This document shows positions 1 through 11,511 of a DNA stretch of 64,000 nt, one piece after another. The position numbers were made by a program, and so were the translations under genes. Origin of the DNA: Metaphire vulgaris. Taxonomy: Eukaryota > Annelida > Clitellata > Crassiclitellata > Megascolecidae. The notes under the pieces are model-generated. The model was not told the DNA's origin. It ran no database searches and saw only the letters and a program-made list of their open reading frames with translations. The stretch covers positions 1,450,454-1,514,453 of the forward strand of contig CM030868.1 of assembly GCA_018105865.1 (NCBI GenBank), read 5' to 3'. The number at the start of each line of letters is the position of its first letter. Position 1 is the stretch's first letter.

Positions 1-3
1 CGT

Positions 4-448
4 TTGTTCCTGAAGTGTGTAATGTGGGCATGCTACAATGCCTACATTGTCGCAGGTCATTATATTCCTCATCGACCGGCTGGTTCCCGACCATACACAT
101 TTACTGAATTCACAGAAGATTGTGTTGATGGCTTGATAGCTGGCTTCCAGACAACATCTAGTGTCCGTCGACGTAGTGGTGCTGATGAACAAACCCGTCT
201 ACAGAATGTTGGTGTTCACTTTCCGGAACGTTCGTCGAGCGCAACTGGCAACAACCGATGTCGAGTTTGTCGTGAGAAGTTTCAGCGCTTCAAGAGAAGT
301 CACCCAGAAGTCCTGGACAAGGACAATCCCCACCCATTGTCAAAGACAAGGATGTGGTGCTCACATTGCAAAAGAGTTTTTATGTGTTCGAGAAAGCTCA
401 ACATGCTTCAAGGATTATCACATGAAAAAGGAATTCTGGCGATAAATC
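4..448 (+). pseudogene. piggyBac transposase, C-terminal fragment with frameshift
   Basis: The fragment enters from the left edge and reads through a piggyBac-like C-terminal region: a NAY motif, then a TFTEFTED segment, then a Cys-rich zinc ribbon. The ribbon begins RCRVC and continues WCSHCKRVF in one frame. The remaining ligands (LCVRESSTCFKDYH) lie in the next frame, so a one-base change in a T run near 378-384 breaks the reading frame. The second frame stops at about 445. In the piggyBac family this Cys/His domain binds the terminal repeats. The catalytic DDD core would lie upstream, outside the window. It is a dead copy, or one with a homopolymer sequencing error. Confidence 0.8.
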
Positions 449-652
449 TCGAACGTAGGCTTATACGATTTTTGCACTTGACTCAGATTGTTTTATTTTT
501 ATATTGCTTATTTTATGCTATGTCGACTATGAAATAAGGTTACAGAGTAAAACATATTTTAAATTTTGACAAAAATTGCATGAAAACAGTGCTTAAAACA
601 GTGCTTCTCTTTTGCATTATGAAACACTTTTGTAATGTATTCACAGTGCCTA

Positions 653-805
653 TAATGTAATATAATATAATATAATATAATATAATATAATATAATATAA
701 TATAATATAATATAATATAATATAATATAATGTAATGTAATGTAATGTAATGTAATATAACATAACATAACATAATATAATATAATATAATATAATATAA
801 TATAG

Positions 806-840
<35 letters not shown>
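653..840. repeat. (TATAA)n followed by (TA)n microsatellite
   Basis: A pentamer array with a few TGTAA variants passes into a pure TA run. The long Ile/Tyr-rich open frames across it on the minus strand are artefacts of the repeat. Between the transposase fragment and this array I see no gene. Confidence 0.95.
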
Positions 841-843
<3 letters not shown>

Positions 844-1093
844 CCAGAAACCCGCTTTCGACCAGAAGTGGTACTGGTCGACCAATAAGTTGCTGGAAAC
901 TCTGATCTTCGGAACAATCTTATTTCTTCTAGCTTATTGTATACATGTGTACATGCATATTTGATTTCGTCAGGTGTCTAAACTTACAATTGATCAAATA
1001 ACTTTTTGTATTTCTTATTTCTTGTGGCTTATTGTATACATGCATATTTGAAATGCCCCTTTCAGCATCTGAAGTGATTGAATTGTCGTGAAG

Positions 1094-1318
1094 CAGTGGC
1101 GTAGCCAGGATATCCGGAAGGGAGGTTTTGAAAAAAAAGGTCTTCGATAACCGCCAAGGAGGGCCTTGGCGGTTATCGAAGACCTTTTTTCAAAACCTCC
1201 CTTTTCACTCCAAAAATCGCCTCAAAAAATAACAATTGCATGGGAATACATTTTTTTTCGCGCCGTCCAAACCTAACCGTCCTTACCCCAAGCCTCCCTC
1301 CCTCGGGCTACGCCACTG
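1094..1318. mobile_element. hAT-type MITE, CAGTGGCGTAGCC termini
   Basis: Terminal inverted repeats read CAGTGGCGTAGCC and GGCTACGCCACTG. The flanking 8-bp duplication TCGTGAAG is perfect. Inside is a near-perfect hairpin: 27-bp arms at 1133-1159 and 1164-1190 separated by 4 bases, with weaker pairing outside them. No coding capacity. Confidence 0.9.
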
Positions 1319-1326
1319 TCGTGAAG

Positions 1327-1744
1327 GCATACCAGCGAACAAGTAACGTTAACATGATACTAATAGCAGGTGTCGAATAATTGCTCATAAACCCATTTTG
1401 CCCTGAAGGGATATCTCGGGAAAGAATGACTAGCGGGAAATCGGGAGACGGGCGCGCCTGAATAGGGGCGTTGTTTGGTATGTTCCTTCAGAAAGAATGT
1501 AACGCCGGGGAGGCGGCGATCGGGCGATGCTATTGGACACTCTGACATTCCAGTGTTGTCCAATGCTCTTCTGCTAAAGCAGCGAACCATTGTTCGTTGC
1601 TGAATGTTGTGACATATGGGCAGGTGCTTCAGAACAATGTAAGAAATGCGCCAAGCATCCCCATAATTTCCTCCAGGAGGCCAGGGTTTATGGAACGGAC
1701 GCCCAAGGCCAATAGGGGTGAGAGAGTTAAGTTTTAAACTGACT
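1327..1744. other. No recognisable feature
   Basis: Mixed-composition sequence. A 76-residue minus-strand open frame here has no recognisable motif and I do not support it as a gene. Confidence 0.5.
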
Positions 1745-1754
1745 TGGTAATGTA

Positions 1755-2005
1755 CAGTAAAGTTAGTCCCGTAATCGAATGGGCGTAGGTGCTGATCTAC
1801 GCGTTGGCCTATTAGGCAAGCAGCGATTGCTTTCTCTAGAGTCTAGACCCACGTTTTACCTTCGCAGCTTAACGCTGTTACCAATTTATCGGAGCCAAAG
1901 AACTGAACGGCTTGGTTGGCCGCCGGCGATGCGATTAGACCCCGGGATGGTCACCCATTCGAGGACAAACCGCGCTAGACGTTGCTTAACCTCGGTGTTA
2001 TGACG
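1755..2005 (-). mobile_element. 5S-rRNA-headed SINE
   Basis: On the minus strand the head matches the 3' half of 5S rRNA (GTTAAGCAACGTC, then GGGTGACCATCCCGGG). The body contains GATAAATTGG and GTAAAACGTGGGTCTAGA, and the tail ends ATTACGGGACTAAC. The 5' part of the 5S head is missing. The same body recurs near 15.7, 24.9, 49.1 and 51.2 kb. Confidence 0.8.
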
Positions 2006-2019
2006 GGAACAGGTACAGT

Positions 2020-2117
2020 ATATAATAATGACTTCCCATGCAGTCATTATATATATATGTATATAATGAGACTATAATAAGACTAATGAGATTATATATA
2101 TATATATATATATATAT
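2020..2117. repeat. AT-rich fold-back repeat
   Basis: It contains ATAATGACTTCCC and GTCATTATATATA segments that pair with each other, plus a TA run. It is the same family as the tandem array at 4513-4925. Confidence 0.7.
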
Positions 2118-4508
2118 TAGGGTGGTTCACAGTTGCATGGGGAAAAACAAGGTTAAAGCTAAAGATCTGGGTACCCTCTACTTTTGTTCCATTAGGTAAT
2201 TGTAGTATTCTGAAGCAATTTCAGCTGTTCATTCCAACTGGAAGGCAGTGCTCAATGACCACAAAGATTCAAAAAATGTTCCGTTTTGAGTCATTCTGTG
2301 ACAATTCAACAGATCGACCATCTCAAAAAATTATGAAATTTAACACAAATGTTCCTCAAACATACATATGAAAATCTGAAAAATTTTAGCCTACTATCTT
2401 GAGTAGTTTTTAAGATATTCACGTTCATAGTACCTAGGGTCGGCCGTTTTTTGGCGTTTCGCGACAGCCACTTAAATTTCTAACAACTTCAGAGCTCTAT
2501 AACTTCAGAAATATCATAGCTAGGAGGCTGAATCTTTCTGAACCTATTCACTACTAGTAGTACTGTATAAGACAAGAGCAGAACTTTGTCTATTGACAAA
2601 ACTGTACTTCCTGCAGTGTTACAAAAATTAAAGAAACACTTTGCATCTTTCCTGATATTCAATGTTTAGCTCTCCAAAGGGAACCTTTCTCTTTATTTCA
2701 GGGTTGTAACTTTTATTCTGAAAACTGCCCAGTAGCTATATTTTCTTTCCGTGCAAACAGATTTCCCATATTATTATTCCCTCAATTTTTACTGGGTCTA
2801 AAAATGTGTCCAATGGCCTATGATGACTTGACTTTGAGTGTCAAAATGGCCATGTGGAACAGGTGGTGTCTGCAAATGAATGGCATCACAAAATAGAGTG
2901 CATTCATTGTTATACAGCTGGAAAATGGAAGACGCATTGCACTAATCACATTTTATTTGCAACTCTGATAAATGCTGCTTCCACAGTTGATAAGTCCTCT
3001 GCTGATATCTGGTATGATGTCTGAGTTGTAGTGAAGTCTCCAAGGACAACTCTTTCATTCAGAATGGCTGGATCACTTCATACTTTCTGCTCTCCGGGCT
3101 CTTTGCTCATATCGTACACCAGCTTTTCCTTGCCATCAACTGCAACTTATTCAGAGAGGAAGGCAAAACAGATGCCATTTGAGAACAGACTTTGCAGCCT
3201 TATCAATCTGTGGATCAATTAGTTCAAATTTTCCAAGATCAACCCAAAGTTGCAGATCTGATCCTGGGCCTCAGCTGGAGCTGAAATCCATGACTTTGGT
3301 ATAGAAAAGGACACCAAAGAGAACAAATCTTTCAGGCCAATTTTTCTGCCTTGGTGAGCTTAAATATGTCTCTGGTCTCAGAAGAGAATGATTTTTGTAG
3401 CATACAATAGATCTGCTATGCACCTTGCACCTGTGGTGTTCATACTGAACAGCACTGCTGATGATTAACACTGACTTCACGTTTTCTTTCTCTTTTGGCT
3501 GGAGTCGATGTGAAATCGTCTGAAATGCCAGTGTCAGAAGTTTCAGCAATGTCAGTGTCAGTCATGCAGCAACCAGTGCCAGCAGTTGATGCATGAAAGC
3601 TGCAGGTTTTCCCTCCGTGCTTCTAATTTCAGTTTTCTCCTTTCTCTTTGCTCATGCATTTGGGTAAATTTCTTGTCTTCAGTATAAATGAATATCTTTC
3701 GATCAGCCCGTTGATCAATGAGGAATTTATGGTCTTCCTCAAGTCGGATTTCTGTCAGTGCATCAGCGTGCTCGATATCAAAGAGTGAGTCTGTTTGTCT
3801 TGTGAATTCCAGTTCTTGTTTTTGCTGTACATCAAAAGAGTGGCATACCATATTCTTTTTCAACAGTTGCCAACTTGCCACACAGTGTGGTATTGTTCTA
3901 GTTTTCCACAGCATGCTTCTTGAATGTAACTGGAACAGTGGCTTTGGACTAAACTGCTAAAAGCTCATCAACTGTAAAGTGACTAGCATTAAGTGCACAC
4001 AGACTTGACTTCTTTTAGACGGTAATAGAATGCTACAGCACTTGTCTCAGGGTTGGAAGCTGATGTACCGTAGTTTCACTAGTGGATCCAAGTTCCTGGT
4101 ACCAATAAGAAATATCATTTCACAACAGTGGGTTGAAGGCATTGATTGTAGGCACGTTATGTAATATTAGATACTGTTTCTGTAAAACTGCAACAATTTT
4201 ATTATTATAGCACGTCGATATAACGATTGCACTTTGTAAATTTATTTCTGACAACAGTCAAACATGTTTCCTGAACATGAAATGTTACACACCTTCGTCC
4301 ATTTACTGCATAATGTGTAAATCAGTAAGCAGGCAATTGTAACAGAATATTTATGAAATCTGTACAATGGTCAAACTTGTGGGTCATTGAGCACTCCCTT
4401 CCAGATAAAATAAGATCCTGAAATTTTTACTTAGTACTACAGTTGGTAAAAGGTACAAAATGAAATGGTACCCTGGTCTCTATCTCATACTTTGTCTTTT
4501 TGGGCCAC

Positions 4509-4512
<4 letters not shown>
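2118..4512. mobile_element. Decayed DNA transposon with long terminal inverted repeats
   Basis: The left end (TAGGGTGGTTCACAG) and the reverse complement of the right end (TAGGTGGCCC) start alike. They then stay alignable for roughly 130-150 bases with substitutions and indels. Shared blocks include GGGTACC, AACTGTAGTA or ATTGTAGTA, and AAGGxAGTGCTCAATGACC. The element sits inside TA microsatellite, so any target duplication is hidden. It contains degenerate minus-strand coding sequence. The superfamily is not recognised. Confidence 0.6.
3558..3914 (-). pseudogene. Degenerate ORF inside the long-TIR transposon
   Basis: A charged 118-residue frame contains SLFDIEHADALTEIRLEED, HKFLIDQR and an Arg/Lys-rich stretch (EQRERRKLKLEARREN). 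This looks like real decayed coding sequence, unlike the low-complexity frames nearby. I have an impression of a repeated, uncharacterised metazoan protein type with an LFDIAHADA-like core, but I cannot name a family. Coding-like fragments continue on the minus strand to about 3040 in other frames with stops (for example VYDMSKEPGEQKV and NERVVLGDFTTTQ). The copy is therefore broken. Confidence 0.45.
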
Positions 4513-4546
<34 letters not shown>

Positions 4547-4925
4547 GACTGGAGAGTCATTATATATACAATAATGACTGGGGAGTTATTACATAGAGTT
4601 ATTATAATATATAATAATGACTTCCCAGTCATTATATATACATATATATAATGAGATTAATGAGATTATATATACAATAATGACTGGGGAGTTGTTACAT
4701 AGAGTTATTATAATATATAATAATGACTTCCCAGTCATTATATATACATATATATATATAATGAGATTAATGAGAGTATATATACAATAATGACTGGGGA
4801 GTTGCTACATAGAGTTATTATAATATATAATAATGACGGGGAGTTATTATAATAACTACATATAGTAACGACTGGGGAGTTATTACTATTATTATTATTA
4901 TAGAGAGAGTTAATAGTACGGTACA
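4513..4925. repeat. Tandem fold-back array of about 115-bp units
   Basis: Three imperfect copies run ATAATGACTGGGGAG, TTACATAGAGTTATTATA, ATAATGACTTCCCAGTCATTAT, TATA run, AATGAGATTAATGAGA. Each copy contains inverted ATAATGACT and AGTCATTAT pairs, so single strands could form hairpins. All ORFs over it are repeat artefacts. Confidence 0.8.
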
Positions 4926-5109
4926 CCGGTTGCAAAGCGTCAAGTAGGCCGATGTGTTAACTTACATGTGCCTAGATGTATTCTTGTCAGCTTGATCGTT
5001 TTAATAAAAGCATTCTTTATGTTTCAGATATTTGGACTCTCTAATTAATACATGCTGGGAAATCCGATGATAAAATAGAGATCAAAGCTCGGATGTCTTT
5101 ACCTACAAC

Positions 5110-5308
5110 CAGTGGCGTAGCCAGCTTAGGCAAAGTGGGATTGTTAACTGGAGGCACTACGCAACTGAACACCAGCGGGGACCACGGCCGACCCCCACTA
5201 CGCCCCTCCTTCAACAGAAAGTCAACGGATTTACGTTAATTGTGTTTTATAGAAATATTTTAATGGGGTTGTTTGAACAACCCCAAACAACCCCGGGCTG
5301 CGCCACTG
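5110..5308. mobile_element. hAT-type MITE, CAGTGGCGTAGCC termini
   Basis: The left end is CAGTGGCGTAGCC and the right end GGGCTGCGCCACTG. The flanks CCTACAAC and CCTACAGC match at 7 of 8 positions. A short inverted repeat GGGGTTGTTT/AAACAACCCC lies near the right end. Confidence 0.85.
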
Positions 5309-5861
5309 CCTACAGCTGAAGAATCGTTTGCGTGCGGAATTTGTGTGGCCACGAGGTGTACGGGAGGGGCCGCCCCTATTTCTTCAGGGACCAGTCATGG
5401 GATTAGCTTAGGCCTAAACAATGAGAAATTTTTGCTCACTCAATAATAATAATACACTATTACCCTACTTCCAGACCACGCCAACTCACAGATTAAATGA
5501 GATGTGTAGTCTCTATTGGATGGAGACCCCCTATTATAGAAACCTGGCTACGCCATTGGTATGATAAACTTACTCTGACAAAGATAATGACTAAAACTTC
5601 AGGTCAAATCTATTGAAGCCAAACGTGACATAGAAATTGAGATCTAAATTCACATAGGAACTTTAACTGTTTAAAATAATATAATAGTTTGAGGAAATGT
5701 TGGACTGGATTAATTATTCATCGTGTTCTGTTTCCTCAACACACAGGTAGGAATTCCATGAAATACTTAGACTCAATGTCAAAATTTTCAGATATAAATG
5801 TCGAACCTTCATGAAATAGTTTTTTGTGGGAAATTGGAAGCATCTGCATGTAAACATGATC

Positions 5862-6120
5862 TCATTCATTCATCTCTATGGGCACAATACCCGTTGGTGT
5901 CTGTTGCAATTTGAGTTCTCTTCCTCCATTTGTCTTTGTCTTGTGTGGCTTTGTAAGCTTCATATATATATAAGTCCATGTTTCACCATTCTTTAATAAT
6001 GTCTGTCCATTCTCTTTGTGGTCTTCCTCTGATGTTTTTGTCTTTCCGTCATTCATAAGGCAAAATAGTCAGAGCTTCATTTCAATGGCTTGTCTATATT
6101 TGAGTATCAGATGAGTGTAA
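5862..6120 (-). mobile_element. LINE 3' end remnant
   Basis: On the minus strand, in mixed frames, the sequence reads as the C-terminus of a non-LTR reverse transcriptase: RPQREW, DIIKEW, EAYKATQDK, KWRKRTQIAT. It then runs into a short GAATGA repeat tail. Related remnants lie at 8310-8560, 36590-36840 and 56205-56280. It is heavily decayed. Confidence 0.55.
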
Positions 6121-6492
6121 TGTCCGATTTTCATCTATCCATCCACTCTTAACTTTGCTTAGACATGACGTTTTCTGTTTTATATTCAGCCACATACACG
6201 CGGTTTTCTTTTTATATTCAGGGCCACATACACACCTCTGACTTATCTAAGGGAGCTTGGGCAGAGCTATACATTCAAACACATAATTTATAGCGCTTAA
6301 TAAATGGTGACAGTTTCCATCTATTCATATCAAGGTCAATCTTCAACTGTTTCCATTTATTAAAGATATAGAGCTTTTAGAAAAAGTGCACACGAACAAC
6401 AAAGATGGTCAATGGATGCTATAATTTAAGCTATGAAAAAAGACTTCAATATTGTGGACTGACAACATTAGAAAGGAGAAGAGAGAGAGAGA

Positions 6493-6493
6493 G

Positions 6494-6551
<58 letters not shown>

Positions 6552-6586
6552 TGGTAGTGGTAGTGGTAGTAGTAGTAGTAGTAGTG

Positions 6587-6669
<83 letters not shown>
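6493..6669. repeat. (GTA)n microsatellite
   Basis: About 59 trinucleotides with scattered GTG interruptions. Poly-Val and poly-Leu open frames across it on both strands are artefacts. Confidence 0.97.
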
Positions 6670-6670
<1 letters not shown>

Positions 6671-6689
6671 TAAATCTGCTTATATACGG

Positions 6690-7130
6690 CAAATGCAACA
6701 AACTTTGAACAAAGTCACACTTACAATTAAAAGGAAGATAGGAACAGCTTCGCGATACGAGCAAAAACCCTATGCAAGAGCGTCGCATCTGGCCGCGCAC
6801 TTTTCCAAGACGTTTAAGAGAGCTGGTTTCTTGTATTACAGGTTTTATAGACCACAAAAATATTATGAAATTGATATCCTGTTTGAAATTGGACAAAGCA
6901 AGGACTAGTGCTACAGTAGGCTATAGATTTGCAAAAATTCAGAAGAGTGTTGAAACGAATTAAAACCACATATTCTTGTGTCCCCATCTTTGCTGTGTCA
7001 AACCGTACTAGAATTGTCAATATATTCTGTCTCAATTTTTTTCTAGAGCTTTCGAAATGCCACGGAAAATAATGAGCTGTTTGAAACGACACTATACAAA
7101 ATCTGTCAGAAATCTATTCTCTGTCAAATG
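6690..7130. repeat. Dispersed repeat R1 (first copy)
   Basis: This segment recurs in the opposite orientation at about 22620-23270 and 26250-27570. Shared blocks include ATTCAGxxGAGTG, GTGTCCCCATCTT and TTTCGAAATGCCAC. No coding content is recognised. It may be part of a larger non-autonomous element that also includes the TTTATTAAGCGC segments near 6285 and 7410. Confidence 0.6.
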
Positions 7131-7389
7131 TCTTAAAAATCAATCGAGAGATAAGATGGCGCTTAACGTAATGTATATACTGCTCGGACTTTGATTTAAT
7201 AGTGGCGGTGGAGGAATATTGCGTCGTTGTGTGGTTACGGCGCTAACTCATGGTTGTCTATCTCTATTCAGAGAACAATGCATTTGGTGCATTGGGGGGG
7301 GGGCACTTAAAGACAACGTTGGAGACATAACGTTGGAGCCGGGGGGTGGGGGTGGGGGGTGGCGAGACAGAGAGATGGGGAGAGAGAAT

Positions 7390-8070
7390 TTAGTTTATGT
7401 CGCTTATTGCGCTTAATAAATGATGGCACCTGTTTTCGGTCTAATCATGTCAAGTATAAATCTTCAACTGTTTCCATTTATTAACTCAGAATCTGTATAG
7501 ATAGCCTACAGCGAATGCAACACATTCTCACTTACCGGGATGAGCAGAACAGTTCGCGATACGAGCAGAAAACCCACTGCATGAGCGTCGTATCTACGGC
7601 GCGCTTTTCAGAGACATATTCTGCCCAGCTGACTAATAGTGAATGGGGGAGGGGGGAATCGAGGGAGTTTGCGACGTTCTGTGCGCTTACATGCCGGTCG
7701 ATGGCGTTGGTCGACTCTCTCTCTTCAGAGAACAGTCGCTGTGCATTGCTTCAAAGAGGGGGAGACTGTGTTGCATTCGCTGTAGGTTATGTAAACAGAC
7801 TCTGAGAACATGAAGGCTCAAAGACAGAGAGAGAGAGAGACTGAGTTAAGAGATTGAGAGAGAGAGAAGAGAGGGAGACAGAGAGAGAGGAGAGGAGAGG
7901 GAGAGGAGGAGGAGAGGAGAGGAGAGGAGAGGAGAGGGGAGAGAGCAATCGACAAAATAGGATGTGCGTTTACCAGGCAACCAAGAGGTTTAGGTGATTG
8001 GCAGTTTACGTGTAGGACAAGACAATATGCTTATTAGTCCATATTTCTAATCCGCCTACTATTGCATCCT
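7390..8070. repeat. Dispersed repeat R2 with GA-rich centre; inverted copy at 56340-56900
   Basis: The landmarks GCGCTTAATAAATG, CACTTACCGGGATGA, CGATACGAGCAGAAAACC, a GAGA-rich tract at about 7825-7945, and CCAGGCAACC/GTGTAGGACAAGACAA all recur in reverse near the right side of the window. The 96-residue frame in it is part of the repeat, not a supported gene. Confidence 0.7.
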
Positions 8071-8102
8071 AAGTTTGCACCCTCCATTCATATACTGTAT
8101 GT

Positions 8103-8116
8103 ATGTATGTATATAT

Positions 8117-8163
<47 letters not shown>

Positions 8164-8250
8164 CAGCTAATTTATCCAACGCTATAACATGACTAAGGAC
8201 AATAGGCAAGAGCGATTTACAATCAATCACAGTAAGATTTGCAGATATAA

Positions 8251-8308
<58 letters not shown>

Positions 8309-8560
8309 TTCCATATTGTCTATTCATTCTTTAATATTGTCTATTCATTCTTTTCGTGGTCTTCCTGTAATGTTTTCGCCTTCCATTACTATGAGTATGA
8401 TTCGTTTTGTCAGTCGCTCTTCATTCTGGAAATAAGGCTAAATGGTCTGCGTTTCCCTTCAGTGACTGTTTGGATGATGTCTTTCTCTGTGTTCATTCTT
8501 TGTTTTATCTTTCTGCTGTTGATCTCGTCAAACAATCTGATTCCTTGGGATGTTTCTTTT
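8103..8560. repeat. TA microsatellites and LINE remnant
   Basis: Two TA runs (about 8120-8160 and 8255-8294, with a GT tail) precede a segment similar to the LINE 3' remnant at 36590-36840 (ATTCTTTAATATTGTC, CGTGGTCTTCCTG). Confidence 0.7.
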
Positions 8561-8782
8561 AACATGTCATTTCAAAAGTGGTTCCGGTCCGTACCCACCC
8601 AGCCTGGACAGGGCTATAAATCGTGCAAAAGAGAAATTTTGATCTGGAGCGGAGGGCCATTTTACAGTGGAAGAATTATCGTCCAGTGAAAACTAACCCC
8701 CATTGGCGGTTCCACCATGTTGATGACTGGCAGGAGGTGCATCCCCACCAGCACGCGTTCCATGCAGATGACCTTTGTTTGC

Positions 8783-9062
8783 ACGAGTGCCATCCAGCAC
8801 GAGTGCCATCCAGCACGAGTGCATTCCAGCACGAGTGCCATCCAGCACGAGTGCCATCCAGCACGAGTGCCATCCAGCACGCTCCATCCAGCACGAGTGC
8901 CATCCAGCACGAGTGCCATCCAGCACGAGTGCCATCCAGCACGAGTGCCATCCAGCACGAGTGCCATCCAGCACGAGTGCCATCCAGCACGAGTGCCATC
9001 CAGCACGAGTGCCATCCAGCACGAGTGCCATCCAGCACGAGTGCCATCCAGCACGCGATCCA
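8783..9062. repeat. 16-bp minisatellite (GAGTGCCATCCAGCAC)n
   Basis: About 17 head-to-tail copies with one shortened unit near 8878-8890 and one ATTCCAG variant. The unit is 16 bp, not a multiple of 3, and contains no stop on either strand. All six frames are therefore open across the array and give six overlapping ORFs of 120-165 codons. I treat none as a gene. Confidence 0.95.
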
Positions 9063-9118
9063 GCACTGGTCCCATCACAGATTACCAATCCATGCTACAT
9101 AGACTTGCTACATCCAAT

Positions 9119-9278
9119 CAGTGTTTATTCTGCCACCTTGACATTGGGGGATTTTGAAATGTTTGAAAGTCTGAGTCTCCACAAAATTGCACACAAAATT
9201 TCCAAAATGCCCAGCCAAATTTACAAAATTTCGGGGATTTTAAAACTTGGGGGGGCACAAGGAATGAAATAAATACTG
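9119..9278. mobile_element. hAT-type MITE, CAGTGTTTATTCT termini
   Basis: The left end is CAGTGTTTATTCT and the right end AAATAAATACTG. The 8-bp flank CATCCAAT is perfectly duplicated. The interior is G-run rich (GACATTGGGG, ACTTGGGGGGG), as in sister copies near 22.9, 23.9, 29.5 and 30.2 kb. Confidence 0.9.
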
Positions 9279-9794
9279 CATCCAATAAGAATAGTGTTGG
9301 GCAACATAAATTCAGCAACAAAGCCACAAACCCACTTCTAGCAAGGAACTTCAATTTCAGGATGAATGAATGCAAAAGTTAATGTAAAATTTTGTCAGAT
9401 CTACGGGAAGGCCAAGCAGCCTACATTCCCTACAATGTAACAATGTATGCAACGTAAATCTATAATGTAAATGCTGTCAAAGAACACTGAACTGCATTCA
9501 AAGCGTAGAAAATAGCAACGAAACATTTATTGGATTGTCACTGTATACTGTCAGTTGTCAAATAGCCGAACGAGATTTAGATCGATATGCTTATTAATTT
9601 TATGACGCAATACTAACTTACATTGACTGTTTGAGATATGATCATATGAAGAAAATAGTAAGGAAACGTTAATTTATTGTCACTCATATACATTCAGTTG
9701 CCAAATAGCTGCACAATTTAGCATTCAGTGGACTTACAGTAAACCACAAAATACGAAAATCGTTAAATTTGCAAGGGGCGGTTAATATTGATGG

Positions 9795-9874
9795 TTAACC
9801 CCTTAACCGTGTATTTAACTGTAACTCAATGTAAATTGGACGAATACATCCGGGATCCCCAGTTAAGGGGTTAA
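9795..9874. mobile_element. piggyBac-type mini-MITE
   Basis: TTAA flanks on both sides bound CCCCTTAAC and GTTAAGGGG termini around a short core (TATTTAACTGTAACTCAATG). The CCC terminus and TTAA target fit piggyBac. It is one of six copies in the window. Confidence 0.85.
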
Positions 9875-9879
9875 TATAT

Positions 9880-10860
9880 CTTATGATATGTGAAAAATTC
9901 AACAAGCAGAAATACCAGTTGTGTGCATCGCTTTGAAATGCAGAATCCAGCGGTGTTTATAGACTTAACACTATTCAATTTTCAGTCTCTTGGCAGATAT
10001 AGACACGGTGGTAACCACTCAACCACACACCCCACCCCCTCTCAGAAGAAGTCGCTGCGAAAAAGCTTAGCAGCATGCATGAGGGTCCACATGATTTTTT
10101 TAGGGTGGGGAGGGGTACAAAACAGGGTCATGTGACGAAATAAACAAAAAGTACTGTACAAAAGACTGTCAAGATCTGTTGGACTAAATATAAATTATTT
10201 AGCGCTACAAGAAAGTTAATTGGATCCTTATATAAATGCATATTTTAACTTAGTATTATAGGTTACTTTAAAAGTAATTTTTCATTTTTTCATGACTTCA
10301 ACCATTTTTCCAGGGGGTACAATTGCAAACACCCGGCATCCTCCCCCCTTCGGACCCCATGGCAGCGCGAGGATTAATCATCTTCCAAGGATTAATGACT
10401 CAGCATACTGTATATTCTATCCTGGTCGCAAGACGCACACCTGTTTCGAATTTCTAGACATATTTCTCGATTACGATCAAGTTTATGAAAACCACGATAA
10501 GATGTAGATTATCACAATGCTTAATCTGTGATGCATTTATAAGATAAACGTCGTCTTACCTTACGAGTTGCTTACGAGATGAGCATTTGTTTTTTCCGAC
10601 TAATAAAATGGCCGTCGACCATAGATGTTGTTGTTGTTGTTATTGTTGTTTACACGTCTATGCTAAGCAAGTGAGCGCCAAGTGAGCTTGCCCGATACCG
10701 GTGTATTTACATGTAAATGCACAAACGATAATCGATTATTAGCTAGAAACCAGCCGCGAGGTTTTAAAGGCAAATCAATCGACCTACAAGTGGACATGTA
10801 TTTTCTGCATTGCGTCTTCTCAGATGTTTGTCTTGTGGCAGATTCTTTTCCATGACTCGA
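9880..10860. other. No recognisable feature
   Basis: Apart from a short (TTG)n run near 10628 I see no gene, RNA or element with defined ends here. Confidence 0.5.
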
Positions 10861-10880
10861 AATGTTTTAAACGTATAAAT

Positions 10881-11109
10881 GTCTTCTTCTTCTTCTTCGT
10901 CTTCTTCTTCTTATTCTTCTTCTTCCCTTCTTCTTCTTTCTTCTTCTTCTTCTCCTCTTCTTCTTCTTCTTCTTCTTCTTCTTATTCTTCTTCTTCTTCT
11001 TCTTCTTCTTATTCTTCTTATTCTTCTTCTTCTTCTTCTTCTTCGTCTTCTTCTTCTTCTTCTTCTTCTTCTTCTTCTTCTTCTTCTTCTTCTTCTTCTT
11101 TTTCTTCTT
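10881..11109. repeat. (TTC)n microsatellite
   Basis: A polypyrimidine triplet array of about 230 bp with TTA and CTC interruptions. The poly-Ser and poly-Leu frames are artefacts. A long pyrimidine-purine mirror tract of this kind can form triplex DNA. Confidence 0.97.
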
Positions 11110-11511
11110 CAGGTGCTCTGTTCAAAGACAGGTTCCATACTCCAGCGTCGCCACTCCTCTCTATCTTGAGCTTTTATCTTCAGGGCTAAATACTTGTTTT
11201 TTCCATAGCGTCGAACATCCACTCCAGCATCGATGTCATTGGTCGCCCTTTCTGTGCTTTCCCATTCATCTTTCCTTCTAGTAATAATAATAAATGTCTC
11301 TAGTCTAAAATTCTTAGCCTATGTATTCTCCACGTGAACTCGTCAGCAGTAGAAATCAGTAGCATTTTGCAACGGAAAAGGCCAGAACATATATCTGACA
11401 GCTCCATTAAAAGGTCTTCGGAAAGTTTTGCTTACAATCTGCAGTTCAGACAAGAACCTCCAAGCTATGGATTATCCTACGAAAGCAGACAGAAATATCG
11501 AATCTTGAATC

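Noticed and set aside
6452..6896. Poly-Val and poly-Leu proteins
   Set aside because: Translation of a (GTA)n array; not a gene.
8783..9062. CRISPR array
   Set aside because: Repeats are contiguous with no spacers and the DNA is eukaryotic.
8623..9272. Six overlapping ORFs of 120-165 codons on both strands
   Set aside because: All are produced by the stop-free 16-bp minisatellite; there is no domain, start context or flanking coding sequence.
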